Notes: a model not told the origin generated them from the sequence alone. A stretch of DNA of 42,805 bases from Gulosibacter massiliensis (GCA_945949175.1 CAMFDU010000010.1:1-42805), one strand, 5' to 3'. Shown: positions 24,153 through 33,907, numbered from the stretch's first letter. Made by a program: numbers and translations.

Positions 24153-24682
24153 TCGTCTTCGACAACGACGTACTCGTCACCGTCAATGCCGTCTTCGCTG
24201 ACGTCGTCGTCAATGCCGTCAAAAACATCGGTGTCGTCGAATGGCGATTCAACGATGTCTGTGATGTCGACCGAGTCGACGTCGTCCTCAAAATCATCGT
24301 CGTCATCGTCATCATCGTCATCGTCGTCAAGACCGTCGAGTTCGTCTAGTTCGTCATCCGGAACGACCACGATAGCCTCTTCGATTCCCGCTGCAATCGA
24401 TTCCTCGTATTCACGAAGGCGGTCCGCCCAGGGAACCCAATCCGGGGCTTGAATCGCGTCATCGCCTGCGAGGAGTTCGGTTTCGAGAACCGTCGTCGAT
24501 TTGCCGTCGACCGCGAGGGAAGCGACCCAGTCCCATCCGACGTAACCCGGAAGGTTAGAACCGAAACGGACGTTGGCAATCCCGTCCAATTCTTCAGACG
24601 CGAGCACCGAACCGATCGTGTCGGCTGGGGTGATTGTCTCGAGGGCCGCACGCGCCGCCTGCTCAAGGGCTTTAGGCGTCAA
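24149..24682 (-). CDS. DUF3027 protein with a poly-aspartate tail
   Basis: A protein of about 177 aa. The folded part (about 1-105) matches actinobacterial DUF3027: ALETITPADTIGS, then FGSNLPGYVGWDWVASLAVDG and DWVPWADRLREYE. The C-terminal 75 residues are extremely acidic, with 12 Asp in a row (LDDDDDDDDDDDDFEDD) encoded by mixed GAC/GAT codons, and end VVVEDD. The function is unknown. The gene follows a cold-shock protein, as is usual for the family. The start is probably the TTG at 24682 overlapping the csp stop; a TTG four codons earlier cannot be excluded. The acidic tail may mimic nucleic acid or bind basic protein (inference). Confidence 0.8.
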   Translation of the reverse strand: MTPKALEQAARAALETITPADTIGSVLASEELDGIANVRFGSNLPGYVGWDWVASLAVDGKSTTVLETELLAGDDAIQAPDWVPWADRLREYEESIAAGIEEAIVVVPDDELDELDGLDDDDDDDDDDDDFEDDVDSVDITDIVESPFDDTDVFDGIDDDVSEDGIDGDEYVVVEDD

Positions 24683-25052
24683 AGTTATCCGCAACCTTTC
24701 GAAGCACGGCCGCGATTTTGCGGGCGTGAGAATTTGCCGGGTACTGTCCTCGGCGCAAATCAGAGCTCGCCGATTCCAACATCCGGATAACATCTTCGAC
24801 GATGACAACCATGTCGTCCGCGGGTCGGCGCCGGCTGCGCACCACCGATTGAGGTTCTTCAAGGATCAGGACACCGTGCGCCTGGAGTCCGCGCTTACCG
24901 TCGACCGTGCCGTATTCAACCCGCGCACCGGGTTGAACTGTGACTCCGGCTGGCAACCCCGAGGCGTGCAAAAATACCTCGACGCCGTCATCGCCCTGGA
25001 TAAATCCAAAACCCTTGTCCTCGTCGAAGAACTTCACTTTTCCGGTTGGCAT
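24672..25052 (-). CDS. cold-shock domain protein, long form
   Basis: A 126-aa protein. Residues 1-66 are a cold-shock domain with RNP1 (KGFGFIQ) and RNP2 (VEVFLHAS), which binds single-stranded RNA or DNA. Unlike CspA (about 67 aa) it carries a 60-residue C-terminal extension (RRRPADDMVVIVEDVIRML) that is helical and conserved in actinobacterial long-form Csp proteins. The start at 25052 has AAGGAG 5 nt upstream; upstream in-frame ATG at 25097 lacks one. A TATCCT hexamer near 25081-25086 may be its -10, giving a 5' UTR of a few tens of nt. It is coupled to DUF3027 downstream. Confidence 0.92.
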   Translation of the reverse strand: MPTGKVKFFDEDKGFGFIQGDDGVEVFLHASGLPAGVTVQPGARVEYGTVDGKRGLQAHGVLILEEPQSVVRSRRRPADDMVVIVEDVIRMLESASSDLRRGQYPANSHARKIAAVLRKVADNFDA

Positions 25053-25099
25053 TTCTCTCCTTGTAAACAGACCCTTACCGAGGATACCTGTCGGCACGA

Positions 25100-25105
25100 T
25101 AAACT
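25100..25105 (+). promoter_or_regulatory. -10 element of the 25112 gene (leaderless)
   Basis: TAAACT, 6 nt and ATG. It is the same hexamer and spacing as at the AKR gene. Confidence 0.5.
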
Positions 25106-25111
25106 ATTCGG

Positions 25112-26725
25112 ATGCCTTCTTCTCATGACGCGTCGACACGACTGGGAACGATGTCGCATAGCGAACTCGAAACGCTTGTCTTGGCGCGTCGCTGGCAATT
25201 GGGAAAACAACACGACCTACACGACCTCGCTGACGCGCTGCTGTCCCCAGAATCCGTCGTGCCAACTCTTCGCTCGCTGGCGCGACCTGAACTTGTCGCC
25301 CTTGCATCGGGCACAGCAGGTGACTACGCCCGAAATATCTTGTTGGCCGATGCGGCTGGGTCGCCATACCCTGAGGTTGCCGCGTTATTGCCGGCGCTTC
25401 TCGATCAGCCAACTCCGATCGAATCTGAAACCGTTGGCGACAGCACAAGCATCGCGTTGCACAGCGTCATCGCACTTCGTGACCTGGTTGAGTGGGTCGC
25501 CGGTGACCCGCTCACCATGGGGGCAACGGGTGGTTTGCTTCGCGCTGAGGAAAAAATCCTCGCCGCTGGACTTGTCGTGTCCGAAGAAGATGCAATCGCG
25601 TTGGTGCGAATAGCCGAAGCCGCCGGACTCGTTCGAACCATCGACCGCCGCCTGTATGCAACAACTCGTGGATTGGCGCTCTCTGATGATCTCGTTGGTT
25701 TGTGGTCAGCCGCCTTTGGCGCAATCATGGTCGACCTTGGACCGTCGGTGCGTGTTACCTGTGCTGTCGCGGGCCGCCTCGACGAACCATTCCTCGAATG
25801 GCTGTTGCCGTTACGAGACACACACGAATCCGACATCTTGCGTCGCGTTGCCAACGAGTCCCGCCTTTTCGGATTGACAGCCGGCGGAACCACCGAACTT
25901 GGCCGCATTGCGATAGTTGGCAAAGAGTCAGTCGCCGAATTTTTCACCCCGTTTCTGCCGGAGCTACAGACCTCGGTATACGTATTGGATGACCTCAGCA
26001 TCATCGCACCGGGTCCCATCACGACTGACACTGCGCAGTTTCTCGCCCAGATTTCCCACCTTGAAACTCGCGGGCTTGCTCCCAAGAGACGACTTGACCC
26101 CGCGCTCATCTTGAGGGCCATTGCGACCGGGACGACTGTCGAATCGATCGTCACGAGGCTCAGCGAACTGTCACTTACGCCGGTCTCAGCGGCGGTCACG
26201 TCGACTATTGCCGACATCGCCAACAACGGTCGATTCATCACCCTCAATGGAACTGGTACGGACACCGCCGCCAAGGCGTCTCACCCCGAACTCGGTGAAA
26301 TGCTGTTATCCGACCCGCGCCTTCAGAGACTCGCTCCTGTCAAGGTCGATGACCTCTCTGTGCTTTACGGCGCATCCCGCTTGCGAGTTGAGACCGCGCT
26401 CGTCGAGAATCGGTACACCGTGGTTGCGCCCGCGACCGAACCGGTCATTGTCGAACCCAGTGTCCCAACCGCGCTGCTGGAGCTCGCCGAAAATCTCTTT
26501 TCAACGGGCCTTGGATCAACCCACCTCGAACGCGCACTCATCACAGCAGGCAAGACTCGTTCGAAAGTCACTCTGCTTGTTGAAACAAGCGCGGGGAACA
26601 AAACAATCACCCTCGAACCTCGTCACGTGGCAAACGGACGCGTCCGCGGGCTCGATACGGTCGCCGACGTCGAACGGACACTTCCCATTTCCGCCATCAT
26701 CGAACTTCTAGCAGTCGGAGAGTAA
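25112..26725 (+). CDS. helicase-associated (XPB/Ssl2 helicase partner) protein
   Basis: A 537-aa protein of the actinobacterial family annotated as helicase C-terminal or XPB/Ssl2-like helicase-associated, always next to the XPB gene. It starts MPSSHDASTRLG, then LETLVLARRWQLGKQHDLHDLADALLSPESV, a winged-helix-like array. A later section (ITTDTAQFLAQISHLETRG, RLDPALILRAIATGTTVESI) matches the 'helicase-conserved C-terminal domain' region. There is no P-loop or DExH motif, so it is not itself a helicase. A role as cofactor of XPB in DNA repair is inferred from the fixed neighbourhood. It is 3 nt from the XPB start region and shares its mRNA. Confidence 0.82.
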   Translation: MPSSHDASTRLGTMSHSELETLVLARRWQLGKQHDLHDLADALLSPESVVPTLRSLARPELVALASGTAGDYARNILLADAAGSPYPEVAALLPALLDQPTPIESETVGDSTSIALHSVIALRDLVEWVAGDPLTMGATGGLLRAEEKILAAGLVVSEEDAIALVRIAEAAGLVRTIDRRLYATTRGLALSDDLVGLWSAAFGAIMVDLGPSVRVTCAVAGRLDEPFLEWLLPLRDTHESDILRRVANESRLFGLTAGGTTELGRIAIVGKESVAEFFTPFLPELQTSVYVLDDLSIIAPGPITTDTAQFLAQISHLETRGLAPKRRLDPALILRAIATGTTVESIVTRLSELSLTPVSAAVTSTIADIANNGRFITLNGTGTDTAAKASHPELGEMLLSDPRLQRLAPVKVDDLSVLYGASRLRVETALVENRYTVVAPATEPVIVEPSVPTALLELAENLFSTGLGSTHLERALITAGKTRSKVTLLVETSAGNKTITLEPRHVANGRVRGLDTVADVERTLPISAIIELLAVGE

Positions 26726-26728
26726 GGC

Positions 26729-28357
26729 GTGAACGGTCCCCTCATTGTCCAAAGCGATCGAACCGTGTTGCTCGAGGTTGGACATGAACAGGCAACCGAC
26801 GCACGTCACGCTTTAGCGGTTTTCGCCGAACTGGAACGAGCGCCGGAACACATTCACACCTACCGAATCACGCGACTTGGGCTGTGGAACGCGCGAGCGG
26901 CAGGGCACACCGCCGAGGAAATGCTCGCAACTCTCGAGACGTATTCCAAGTTCCCCGTCCCTCAGGTTGTGGCAACGGACATCGCCGACACCGTGTCACG
27001 CTACGGTCGAATAGTTGTCGAGCGCGACGCGGATGGTTTATATCTCGAAGCACAGTCTCCGCAAATCCTCGCCGAAGTGGTTCGAACCACCAAGCTGGCT
27101 CCGCTGCTCGGTGCCGTCACCAGCGAGACCGTCGTTAGGCTCAACGACTGGGCTCGCGGAATCGTTAAACAGGAACTTCTCGGTATCGGCTGGCCCGCCG
27201 AAGACCGTGCCGGATTCACCGAGGGAACCCCGATGACCGTCGCCCTCGACAACGCCACATGGGATCTGCGTGGTTACCAGCGCGAAGCTATCGATCTGTT
27301 CGACAAGTCGGGTGCGGGCGTCGTTGTTCTGCCCTGTGGCGCGGGAAAAACTGTTGTCGGAATCGGGGCGATGGTCGAGGGTCAATCCTCGACACTCATC
27401 CTCGTGACCAACTCAGTGTCGGCTCGCCAATGGCGCGACGAAATCATTGCGCGCACGACACTGACCGCCGAAGACATCGGTGAATATTCGGGCGAAAAGA
27501 AGGAAATCAAGCCCGTGACGATTGCGACGTACCACATCCTGACTGCCAAACGACGCGGATCGTTCGCTCACTTGCCGTTATTGGACGCGAACAACTGGGG
27601 GCTCATTATTTATGACGAGGTCCACTTGTTGCCCGCTCCGGTGTTCAAACTGACCGCAGATTTGCAGGCCCGTCGTCGTCTCGGCCTGACCGCAACTCTT
27701 GTGCGTGAAGACGGCAAAGAGGGCGATGTCTTTAGCCTGATCGGCCCCAAGCGTTTTGACGCACCGTGGAAGGAAATTGAGGCGCAGGGGTTCATCGCGC
27801 CGGCACGGTGTGTCGAAGTTCGTGTGTTGCTCGAATCTGACGAGCGAATGGAATACGCGGTCGCAAGCGAGCGGCAACGATTCCGCATCGCCGCAACCAG
27901 CCCGGCGAAGCGTCCGATCATCTCGCGTTTGATTGCGCAGCACCCCGACGACCAAATCCTCGTCATCGCGCAGTATCTCGACCAGATTGACGACGTGTCC
28001 GACACGCTCGAGCTACCAACCATCACCGGCGCAACTCCAGTCGACGAACGCGAAGTGTTGTACGACAAGTTCCGAACCGGCGAGATTCGGGTGTTGTTGG
28101 TGTCGAAGGTCGCGAACTTCTCGGTCGATCTACCTGACGCGTCCGTGGCGATTCAGATCTCGGGGTCGTTCGGATCGCGTCAAGAGGAGGCGCAGCGTCT
28201 CGGTCGAATTTTGCGTCCGAAGAGCGATGGCCGAAGCGCGGTTTTTTACACAGTTGTTGCCAGGGACACCGTTGAGCAAGATTTTGCGCAGAACCGTCAA
28301 CGGTTCCTCACCGAGCAAGGCTACGCCTACGAGATTGTCGACGAAGGCGCTATTTAA
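26729..28357 (+). CDS. XPB/Ssl2-type DNA repair helicase
   Basis: A 542-aa SF2 3'-5' DNA helicase of the bacterial XPB family. The N-terminal 170 residues are the damage-recognition-like domain. Motif I is LPCGAGKT (K207), motif II DEVH (296-299), motif III GLTAT followed by the RED motif (VREDGKE) characteristic of XPB, and motif VI SRQEEAQRLGRILRP. The start is GTG at 26729 with GGAG 8 nt upstream and 3 nt after the previous stop. Mycobacterial XPB is an ATP-dependent 3'-5' helicase; its in vivo substrate is not settled. Confidence 0.94.
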   Translation: MNGPLIVQSDRTVLLEVGHEQATDARHALAVFAELERAPEHIHTYRITRLGLWNARAAGHTAEEMLATLETYSKFPVPQVVATDIADTVSRYGRIVVERDADGLYLEAQSPQILAEVVRTTKLAPLLGAVTSETVVRLNDWARGIVKQELLGIGWPAEDRAGFTEGTPMTVALDNATWDLRGYQREAIDLFDKSGAGVVVLPCGAGKTVVGIGAMVEGQSSTLILVTNSVSARQWRDEIIARTTLTAEDIGEYSGEKKEIKPVTIATYHILTAKRRGSFAHLPLLDANNWGLIIYDEVHLLPAPVFKLTADLQARRRLGLTATLVREDGKEGDVFSLIGPKRFDAPWKEIEAQGFIAPARCVEVRVLLESDERMEYAVASERQRFRIAATSPAKRPIISRLIAQHPDDQILVIAQYLDQIDDVSDTLELPTITGATPVDEREVLYDKFRTGEIRVLLVSKVANFSVDLPDASVAIQISGSFGSRQEEAQRLGRILRPKSDGRSAVFYTVVARDTVEQDFAQNRQRFLTEQGYAYEIVDEGAI

Positions 28358-28428
28358 CCACGGAGGACTCTGCGTGCGTGTTGTCCACAGATTGGTTCCG
28401 GTGGCCTGCAAGCGAGACACTCCCACAC

Positions 28429-28434
28429 AAAACT
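28429..28434 (+). promoter_or_regulatory. possible -10 of the WXG100 gene
   Basis: AAAACT, 6 nt and ATG at 28441. It is one base off TAAACT. A perfect DnaA-box 9-mer, TTGTCCACA, lies at 28381-28389, but alone it is weak evidence. Confidence 0.3.
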
Positions 28435-28440
28435 GGTGGG

Positions 28441-28731
28441 ATGACCAGTTTCCACGTTGACGCTCACGCCCTCGACGGCGCCGTGTCTCATATCACCCGA
28501 ACCATCGAGTCGATTCACACCGACATTGCCAGCCTCACTGGGCAACTTCGGGGGCTCGACGGTTCCTGGTCTGGTCCCGCCGCACTCGCCTTCGCGGGTG
28601 TTGTCGACGAATGGATGGCTAGTAGCACGCGTGTGACCGAGTCACTGGGCGATATCGGCAATGCCCTTCGACAGATTCAGACGCACTACCTCGAAACAGA
28701 ACATACGAACGTGCGGATCCTCGGCCGTTAA
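28441..28731 (+). CDS. WXG100 family (ESAT-6-like) protein
   Basis: A 96-aa helical-hairpin protein. The turn is GSWSGPAA with W43-S44-G45, the WXG motif, between two amphipathic helices (about 5-40 and 48-90). Such proteins are substrates of type VII (ESX) secretion. The gene stands alone: no EccC ATPase, EccB/D or second WXG partner is in the window, so the secretion machinery must be elsewhere or the protein acts otherwise. The start at 28441 (MTSFHVDAHALDG) was chosen because the protein then has the standard length; its stop is embedded in the groEL terminator. Confidence 0.82.
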   Translation: MTSFHVDAHALDGAVSHITRTIESIHTDIASLTGQLRGLDGSWSGPAALAFAGVVDEWMASSTRVTESLGDIGNALRQIQTHYLETEHTNVRILGR

Positions 28732-28764
28732 AAAGGACGGGGGCGGCTTTCGCCACCCCCGTCC
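28730..28764 (-). terminator. intrinsic terminator of groEL
   Basis: On the minus strand, GGACGGGGGTGG and CCGCCCCCGTCC (28764-28753 with 28746-28735) pair with one mismatch around a 6-nt loop and are followed by TTTTT (28734-28730). It ends groEL 13 nt after its stop and overlaps the WXG100 stop on the other strand. Confidence 0.93.
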
Positions 28765-28776
28765 GAGGTATTCGGG

Positions 28777-30429
<1,653 letters not shown>

Positions 30430-30432
30430 TCA

Positions 30433-30459
30433 TTGGCACTCACGGTATGCGAGTGCTAA
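30433..30459. promoter_or_regulatory. CIRCE element 1 (HrcA operator)
   Basis: TTGGCACTC, 9-nt spacer and GAGTGCTAA. It matches the CIRCE inverted repeat TTAGCACTC-N9-GAGTGCTAA with one mismatch. It lies 37 nt upstream of the groEL start. Confidence 0.93.
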
Positions 30460-30467
30460 CTCCAAGT

Positions 30468-30494
30468 TTGGCACTCTCGGCAAGAGAGTGCAAA
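30468..30494. promoter_or_regulatory. CIRCE element 2 (HrcA operator)
   Basis: TTGGCACTC, 9-nt spacer (TCGGCAAGA) and GAGTGCAAA, a slightly less perfect copy. It is 35 bp from CIRCE 1 centre to centre. TTTGCAC within it may also serve as the -35. Confidence 0.88.
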
Positions 30495-30509
30495 TTGACT
30501 GTGGAAAAA

Positions 30510-31547
30510 CTAGCGGCGATTCGCTTGGAAATAGCCAGTCGACGTCGGAATCAGCTCTATCCATGTGCGGCCCGGTGCCAGTGTGACGATTTCACCATTT
30601 TCTAAACTGAAGACCGTCATCGCATTGGGCTCGGTTTTGGTCCACGTCGCCTCGACCGTCTTGCCACCGGTCGAGATCCAGGCCGGTCCAGTGCCGACGA
30701 CAAGGGCCCGCGGAACATAACCGAATTCGCTCGACTCATCAACCATTTGAACCACGACATTTCGAGCGGTCAATTGCCTTTGTTGTTCGTCTACATCCGT
30801 TTGGCCGTCGGCTTGAATTCGGCCATACATCCCCGATTCAGGATCAAACTCCCACGACGGAGAATTGTAGCCCGAGAAGGATGTGATCAATCGCTTGGCC
30901 TTCTTCCCCGCTGCTGCGGCAGTCGGGCTGACGCCGTCACCGGCAAAACTAAATGCTGGGGCAGGCGGTGCGAGATCCGAGAATGTTTCGATCAGATTTT
31001 TCGCACGAACAATAACATCGTGAGGCACAATCCTGTCCTCCGAGCGATAGATAAAGTCCTCGGTGCCCGATTGCCCGTCAATCACGTTTTCCAACCCGGT
31101 ATCAATCATCATTTGCACAAACCGTTCCTGGCCGCCCGAATACGTGATGACCCCACCAAAGGGCAATGCGATGTCCGGATCCATTGGTCGAATCGATCGA
31201 ACCGGCCCGATTTCGGCCGGAATCATCGAATGCCATACAACGAGATAGCGGGAAAGACCACCTTCGACAAGTTCCTCAAAAACGATGTCGGCGTCATTGA
31301 GCCCGACCTGGGGGCGTGCCTCGGGGGCGTTGTCAATTTTTGCCATGAGCACGGGGTAGTCAAGTGAACCGCCTGGGACGGGGAGTCCCGACAGTGGCGC
31401 GTATTCAACCGCCGTCGGAGTTGCTGACGGTGTTTCACTCGGATTAGCGCTTAATCCGGAAATGAATCCGGGTAACTGAATTGCCGCGAGGGCAGCGAGG
31501 GCTGTGGCGAGCACTACGCCGAGGGCGATTAGCAAAATTTTTTTCAT
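30510..31547 (-). CDS. DUF3048 secreted/membrane-anchored protein
   Basis: A 345-aa protein with an N-terminal hydrophobic signal (ILLIALGVVLATALAALAA) lacking a lipobox Cys. DUF3048 follows: SGLPVPGGSLDYPVLMAKIDN, then ARPQVGLNDADIVFEELVEGGLSRYL, MIPAEIGPVRSIRPMD, and the C-terminal domain VQMVDESSEFGYVPRALVVGTGPAWI. These match the YerB family of Gram-positive envelope proteins. Its function is unknown; YerB-like proteins are extracytoplasmic. It starts 24 nt after the LytR_C-domain gene, so they are probably one transcript. No clear Shine-Dalgarno is seen. Confidence 0.88.
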   Translation of the reverse strand: MKKILLIALGVVLATALAALAAIQLPGFISGLSANPSETPSATPTAVEYAPLSGLPVPGGSLDYPVLMAKIDNAPEARPQVGLNDADIVFEELVEGGLSRYLVVWHSMIPAEIGPVRSIRPMDPDIALPFGGVITYSGGQERFVQMMIDTGLENVIDGQSGTEDFIYRSEDRIVPHDVIVRAKNLIETFSDLAPPAPAFSFAGDGVSPTAAAAGKKAKRLITSFSGYNSPSWEFDPESGMYGRIQADGQTDVDEQQRQLTARNVVVQMVDESSEFGYVPRALVVGTGPAWISTGGKTVEATWTKTEPNAMTVFSLENGEIVTLAPGRTWIELIPTSTGYFQANRR

Positions 31548-31571
31548 TCGAATCAGTCCGATCAGTTTCAG

Positions 31572-32123
31572 TTAGCGAACAAAATCAATGCCTACTAATA
31601 CCGTAACCCTCGCGCCGGGATAAGAATCGGATTGCTTCACTACCGCGATTCCAAGGCTATCTGCAACGCTCGTGGCGAGCGATAGGTCTTTCTCTGGGCC
31701 ATAAACAACAACACTGCGTTTGACGTCGGAATCCGCCGCATCGGCATTAGAGATGTTCGGCCAACCCTGTGTCGTCAAGATCGCCGCGACATCCTCGTCG
31801 AGTGTCGCGGACGTCGTACCGTTGAGCACCGTGATGGTGATTTGTTCGCGTTCTTCCAATGTGAGAAGTGTGGGATCAATCCCGGTGGTTTCTGGAGCTG
31901 GCGGCGGCATCACTCCCAGCACTGAGATGTCTATCGGCTCGAGGTTTCTGGCATCAAGGACTGCAACTCCGACCAGGGCGGCAAGAATAAGTCCCGCCGT
32001 CGCACCAGCTGATATCAGCGTCGTTACCCACCATGGCCGGCGAGAAACGGGCTGGCGGTGAGCGCCCGCTCGCCCAGAGTAGGCACTCCTGTCATCGAAT
32101 CGGTCCTGTGGTTTTTTTGCCAC
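31572..32123 (-). CDS. LytR C-terminal-domain membrane protein
   Basis: A protein of about 183 aa: an Arg-rich cytoplasmic start (VAKKPQDRFDDRSAYSGR), one transmembrane helix (WWVTTLISAGATAGLILAAL, residues 31-50), and an external LytR_C domain (ITITVLNGTTSATLDEDVAA, then VVVYGPEKDLSLATSVADSLG). The same domain ends LytR-CpsA-Psr glycopolymer ligases; here it stands without the catalytic domain, a form common in actinobacteria with no established role. The start at GTG 32123 is a choice by position after the DUF2332 stop; upstream in-frame codons run into that gene. Confidence 0.75.
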   Translation of the reverse strand: MAKKPQDRFDDRSAYSGRAGAHRQPVSRRPWWVTTLISAGATAGLILAALVGVAVLDARNLEPIDISVLGVMPPPAPETTGIDPTLLTLEEREQITITVLNGTTSATLDEDVAAILTTQGWPNISNADAADSDVKRSVVVYGPEKDLSLATSVADSLGIAVVKQSDSYPGARVTVLVGIDFVR

Positions 32124-32155
32124 GCTTGCGTCACATCCGTCTGCAGTCTGTCGGT

Positions 32156-33355
32156 CTAAAGTTCGCTCGTCTCGGCGAAACTTCGAACCAGAATCGAGTC
32201 GTACCGCCTCGCGGCGGCTTGTTCCATTATCCCGTAAAGGCGTTGGTAGTAGCGCACAAGTGGAAGGTTCCACACTTTTCGCACCAATGATTCTTTCGAC
32301 CGAGTGGGGCCCCAGTTCTCGCGCTCAAACTCGATGAAATCAACTTCCGCCGGAGACAAGCCTGACGCGCCATACACGGTGACTTGTCTGCCGAGCGGGT
32401 CGATCGAGGCGATGGGCACGCTGTCGAGACTCAACACGAAATCACCCTCGATTCCCATCTCGTCCGCCGCATCGCCGATTCGCGGAATAACCCGGCGACC
32501 GTCGAGAGAAATCCATCGGACTTTGGCTCGCGCACAATACGTCGCAAATTTCTCGCGCTCTGCTGGATCGAGATACACGAGCACCGCGGGCGACGACACC
32601 ACGATTGTCGCCTTCGGTGCTGCCTTTCGGGCACGCGCAACGGCGGAACGAACTTCCGCGACCGCGTCACCCGCGGAGATCCTCGGCAGAGACTGCGCGA
32701 CGATGTGCGCCGCCGCCCGCACGAGGTCGAGTCGTTCGGCTTGCTCTGGCCACACCAGTGCTTCGAGCCACTCGTTGTCAGCCGGGTTGGTCACGTCAAG
32801 CGGATTGAGGTCGATTCCTTCGCGATGAACAATTGTCGGGCGGCGAGGCGGGTTCGCTCCCCAGCCCGCAATGTCAGCAACGAGCGATACCGTCGACGGG
32901 CCGTCTGCCGGATGCGACGTTATCGTGCGCCCCGGTGCGTTCCATGAGTATGAGTAACGGTCGGGAAATAGCGTCAAGCCGGCCGAGGCCCCCACCTCGA
33001 TCAGGGCTATGGGTCCACGGATGCGCTCAAGGGCGACCAATAGCGGAGTGCACCTCCGAGGGTCATTAGTTTGTGTCGATCGTGTTTGTGCCAGCTTCGC
33101 AATGGCCGGCCACAACGCACGGAAATCGCCGCGGGCGGTCGTGAACGGTCGAAGCGGGACACCAGCGACTCGGGCGCAGGTCAGAACGAGAATGGGCTGG
33201 CGTTTCGAAAGCGGAAGTTTTGCCACGAGGGCCAGCAGTTCGTCGTCTTCCGCGATTCCCAGGGCCCAGTCGCGATAGCGCGGTGACTCTGAACCTTCAG
33301 CGTGTGCGAAACGGCGAAACCAGTCGGCGGTTCGTTCCCGCTCGCTGTTCGCCAT
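32156..33355 (-). CDS. DUF2332 protein
   Basis: A 399-aa cytoplasmic protein of an actinobacteria-enriched family. MANSERERTADWFRRFAHAEG is the usual start, followed by ESPRYRDWALGIAEDDELLALVAKLP and the conserved core ALIEVGASAGLTLFPDRYSY, where IEVGASAGL resembles a methyltransferase-type Gly-rich loop. Also seen are RRPTIVHREGIDLNPLD and VVSSPAVLVYL. A SAM- or nucleotide-binding Rossmann-like fold is plausible but the activity is unknown. The start at 33355 has TAAACT 7 nt upstream, overlapping the divergent msrB promoter. Confidence 0.85.
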   Translation of the reverse strand: MANSERERTADWFRRFAHAEGSESPRYRDWALGIAEDDELLALVAKLPLSKRQPILVLTCARVAGVPLRPFTTARGDFRALWPAIAKLAQTRSTQTNDPRRCTPLLVALERIRGPIALIEVGASAGLTLFPDRYSYSWNAPGRTITSHPADGPSTVSLVADIAGWGANPPRRPTIVHREGIDLNPLDVTNPADNEWLEALVWPEQAERLDLVRAAAHIVAQSLPRISAGDAVAEVRSAVARARKAAPKATIVVSSPAVLVYLDPAEREKFATYCARAKVRWISLDGRRVIPRIGDAADEMGIEGDFVLSLDSVPIASIDPLGRQVTVYGASGLSPAEVDFIEFERENWGPTRSKESLVRKVWNLPLVRYYQRLYGIMEQAAARRYDSILVRSFAETSEL

Positions 33356-33362
33356 GTTTCCG

Positions 33363-33370
33363 AGTTTAAT
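33363..33370. promoter_or_regulatory. overlapping divergent -10 elements of DUF2332 and msrB
   Basis: TAAACT on the minus strand (33363-33368) and TTTAAT on the plus strand (33365-33370) share four bases. Each is followed by 7 nt and an ATG (33355 and 33378). Both genes would be leaderless, and RNA polymerase could open only one of them at a time. Confidence 0.45.
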
Positions 33371-33377
33371 GGTGACC

Positions 33378-33782
33378 ATGACGGATAACCCCAGCGAGCG
33401 CACCGACGCCGAGTGGCGCGAGGCACTGACCCCCGAACAATTCCATGTCCTCCGCGAGGCGGGAACCGAACGACCATGGACAGGCGAGCTCCTCGAGGAG
33501 GACCGGACCGGCCTTTACACCTGCGGTGGATGTGGTGCTGAGTTGTTCATGGCCGGCACCAAGTTCGACAGCCACTGCGGCTGGCCCTCGTTCTACGAGA
33601 CGATAAATCCCGCGGCAGTTGTTTTGCTTGAAGACAATACGTTGGGGCAGACGCGGACCGAAGTTCGGTGTGCGTCCTGCAACGGCCATCTCGGACACGT
33701 GTTCCCCGATGGGTTCGGAACGCCCACCGGGTTGCGCTATTGCATGAACTCCGTTGCGTTGAAGTTCACGCCGGACAAATAA
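33378..33782 (+). CDS. msrB: peptide-methionine (R)-S-oxide reductase
   Basis: A 134-aa enzyme reducing the R-sulfoxide of methionine in proteins with thioredoxin. Catalytic Cys is C122 (LRYCMNS), the zinc site is C49/C52 (CGGCG) and C98/C101 (CASCNGHLGH), and C67 in SHCGWPSF may be the resolving cysteine. The start at 33378 is chosen by the TTTAAT spacing; ATGs at 33354 and 33369 are in frame but overlap the promoter. It is divergent from DUF2332 and convergent with tRNA-Thr, 4 nt away. Confidence 0.96.
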   Translation: MTDNPSERTDAEWREALTPEQFHVLREAGTERPWTGELLEEDRTGLYTCGGCGAELFMAGTKFDSHCGWPSFYETINPAAVVLLEDNTLGQTRTEVRCASCNGHLGHVFPDGFGTPTGLRYCMNSVALKFTPDK

Positions 33783-33786
33783 CCTG

Positions 33787-33858
33787 AGCCTCGAGTGAGG
33801 ATTGAACTCACGACCCCTTCATTACGAGTGAAGTGCTCTACCACTGAGCTATCGAGGC
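33787..33858 (-). tRNA. tRNA-Thr (anticodon CGT)
   Basis: A 72-nt cloverleaf on the minus strand beginning GCCTCGATAGCTCAGTGG. The anticodon loop CTCGTAA between CTTCA and TGAAG gives CGT (codon ACG). The acceptor is GCCTCGA/TCGAGGC, the discriminator is T, and CCA is not encoded. It follows holB. Confidence 0.95.
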
Positions 33859-33907
33859 ATCACCGATACGGCAACCGCACTAGGTTATCACGCACGAGCG
33901 ACCGCGT

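Noticed and set aside
28381-28389. Perfect DnaA box TTGTCCACA as a possible origin
   Set aside because: A single box without an AT-rich unwinding region or dnaA/dnaN neighbours is not an origin and can arise by chance.
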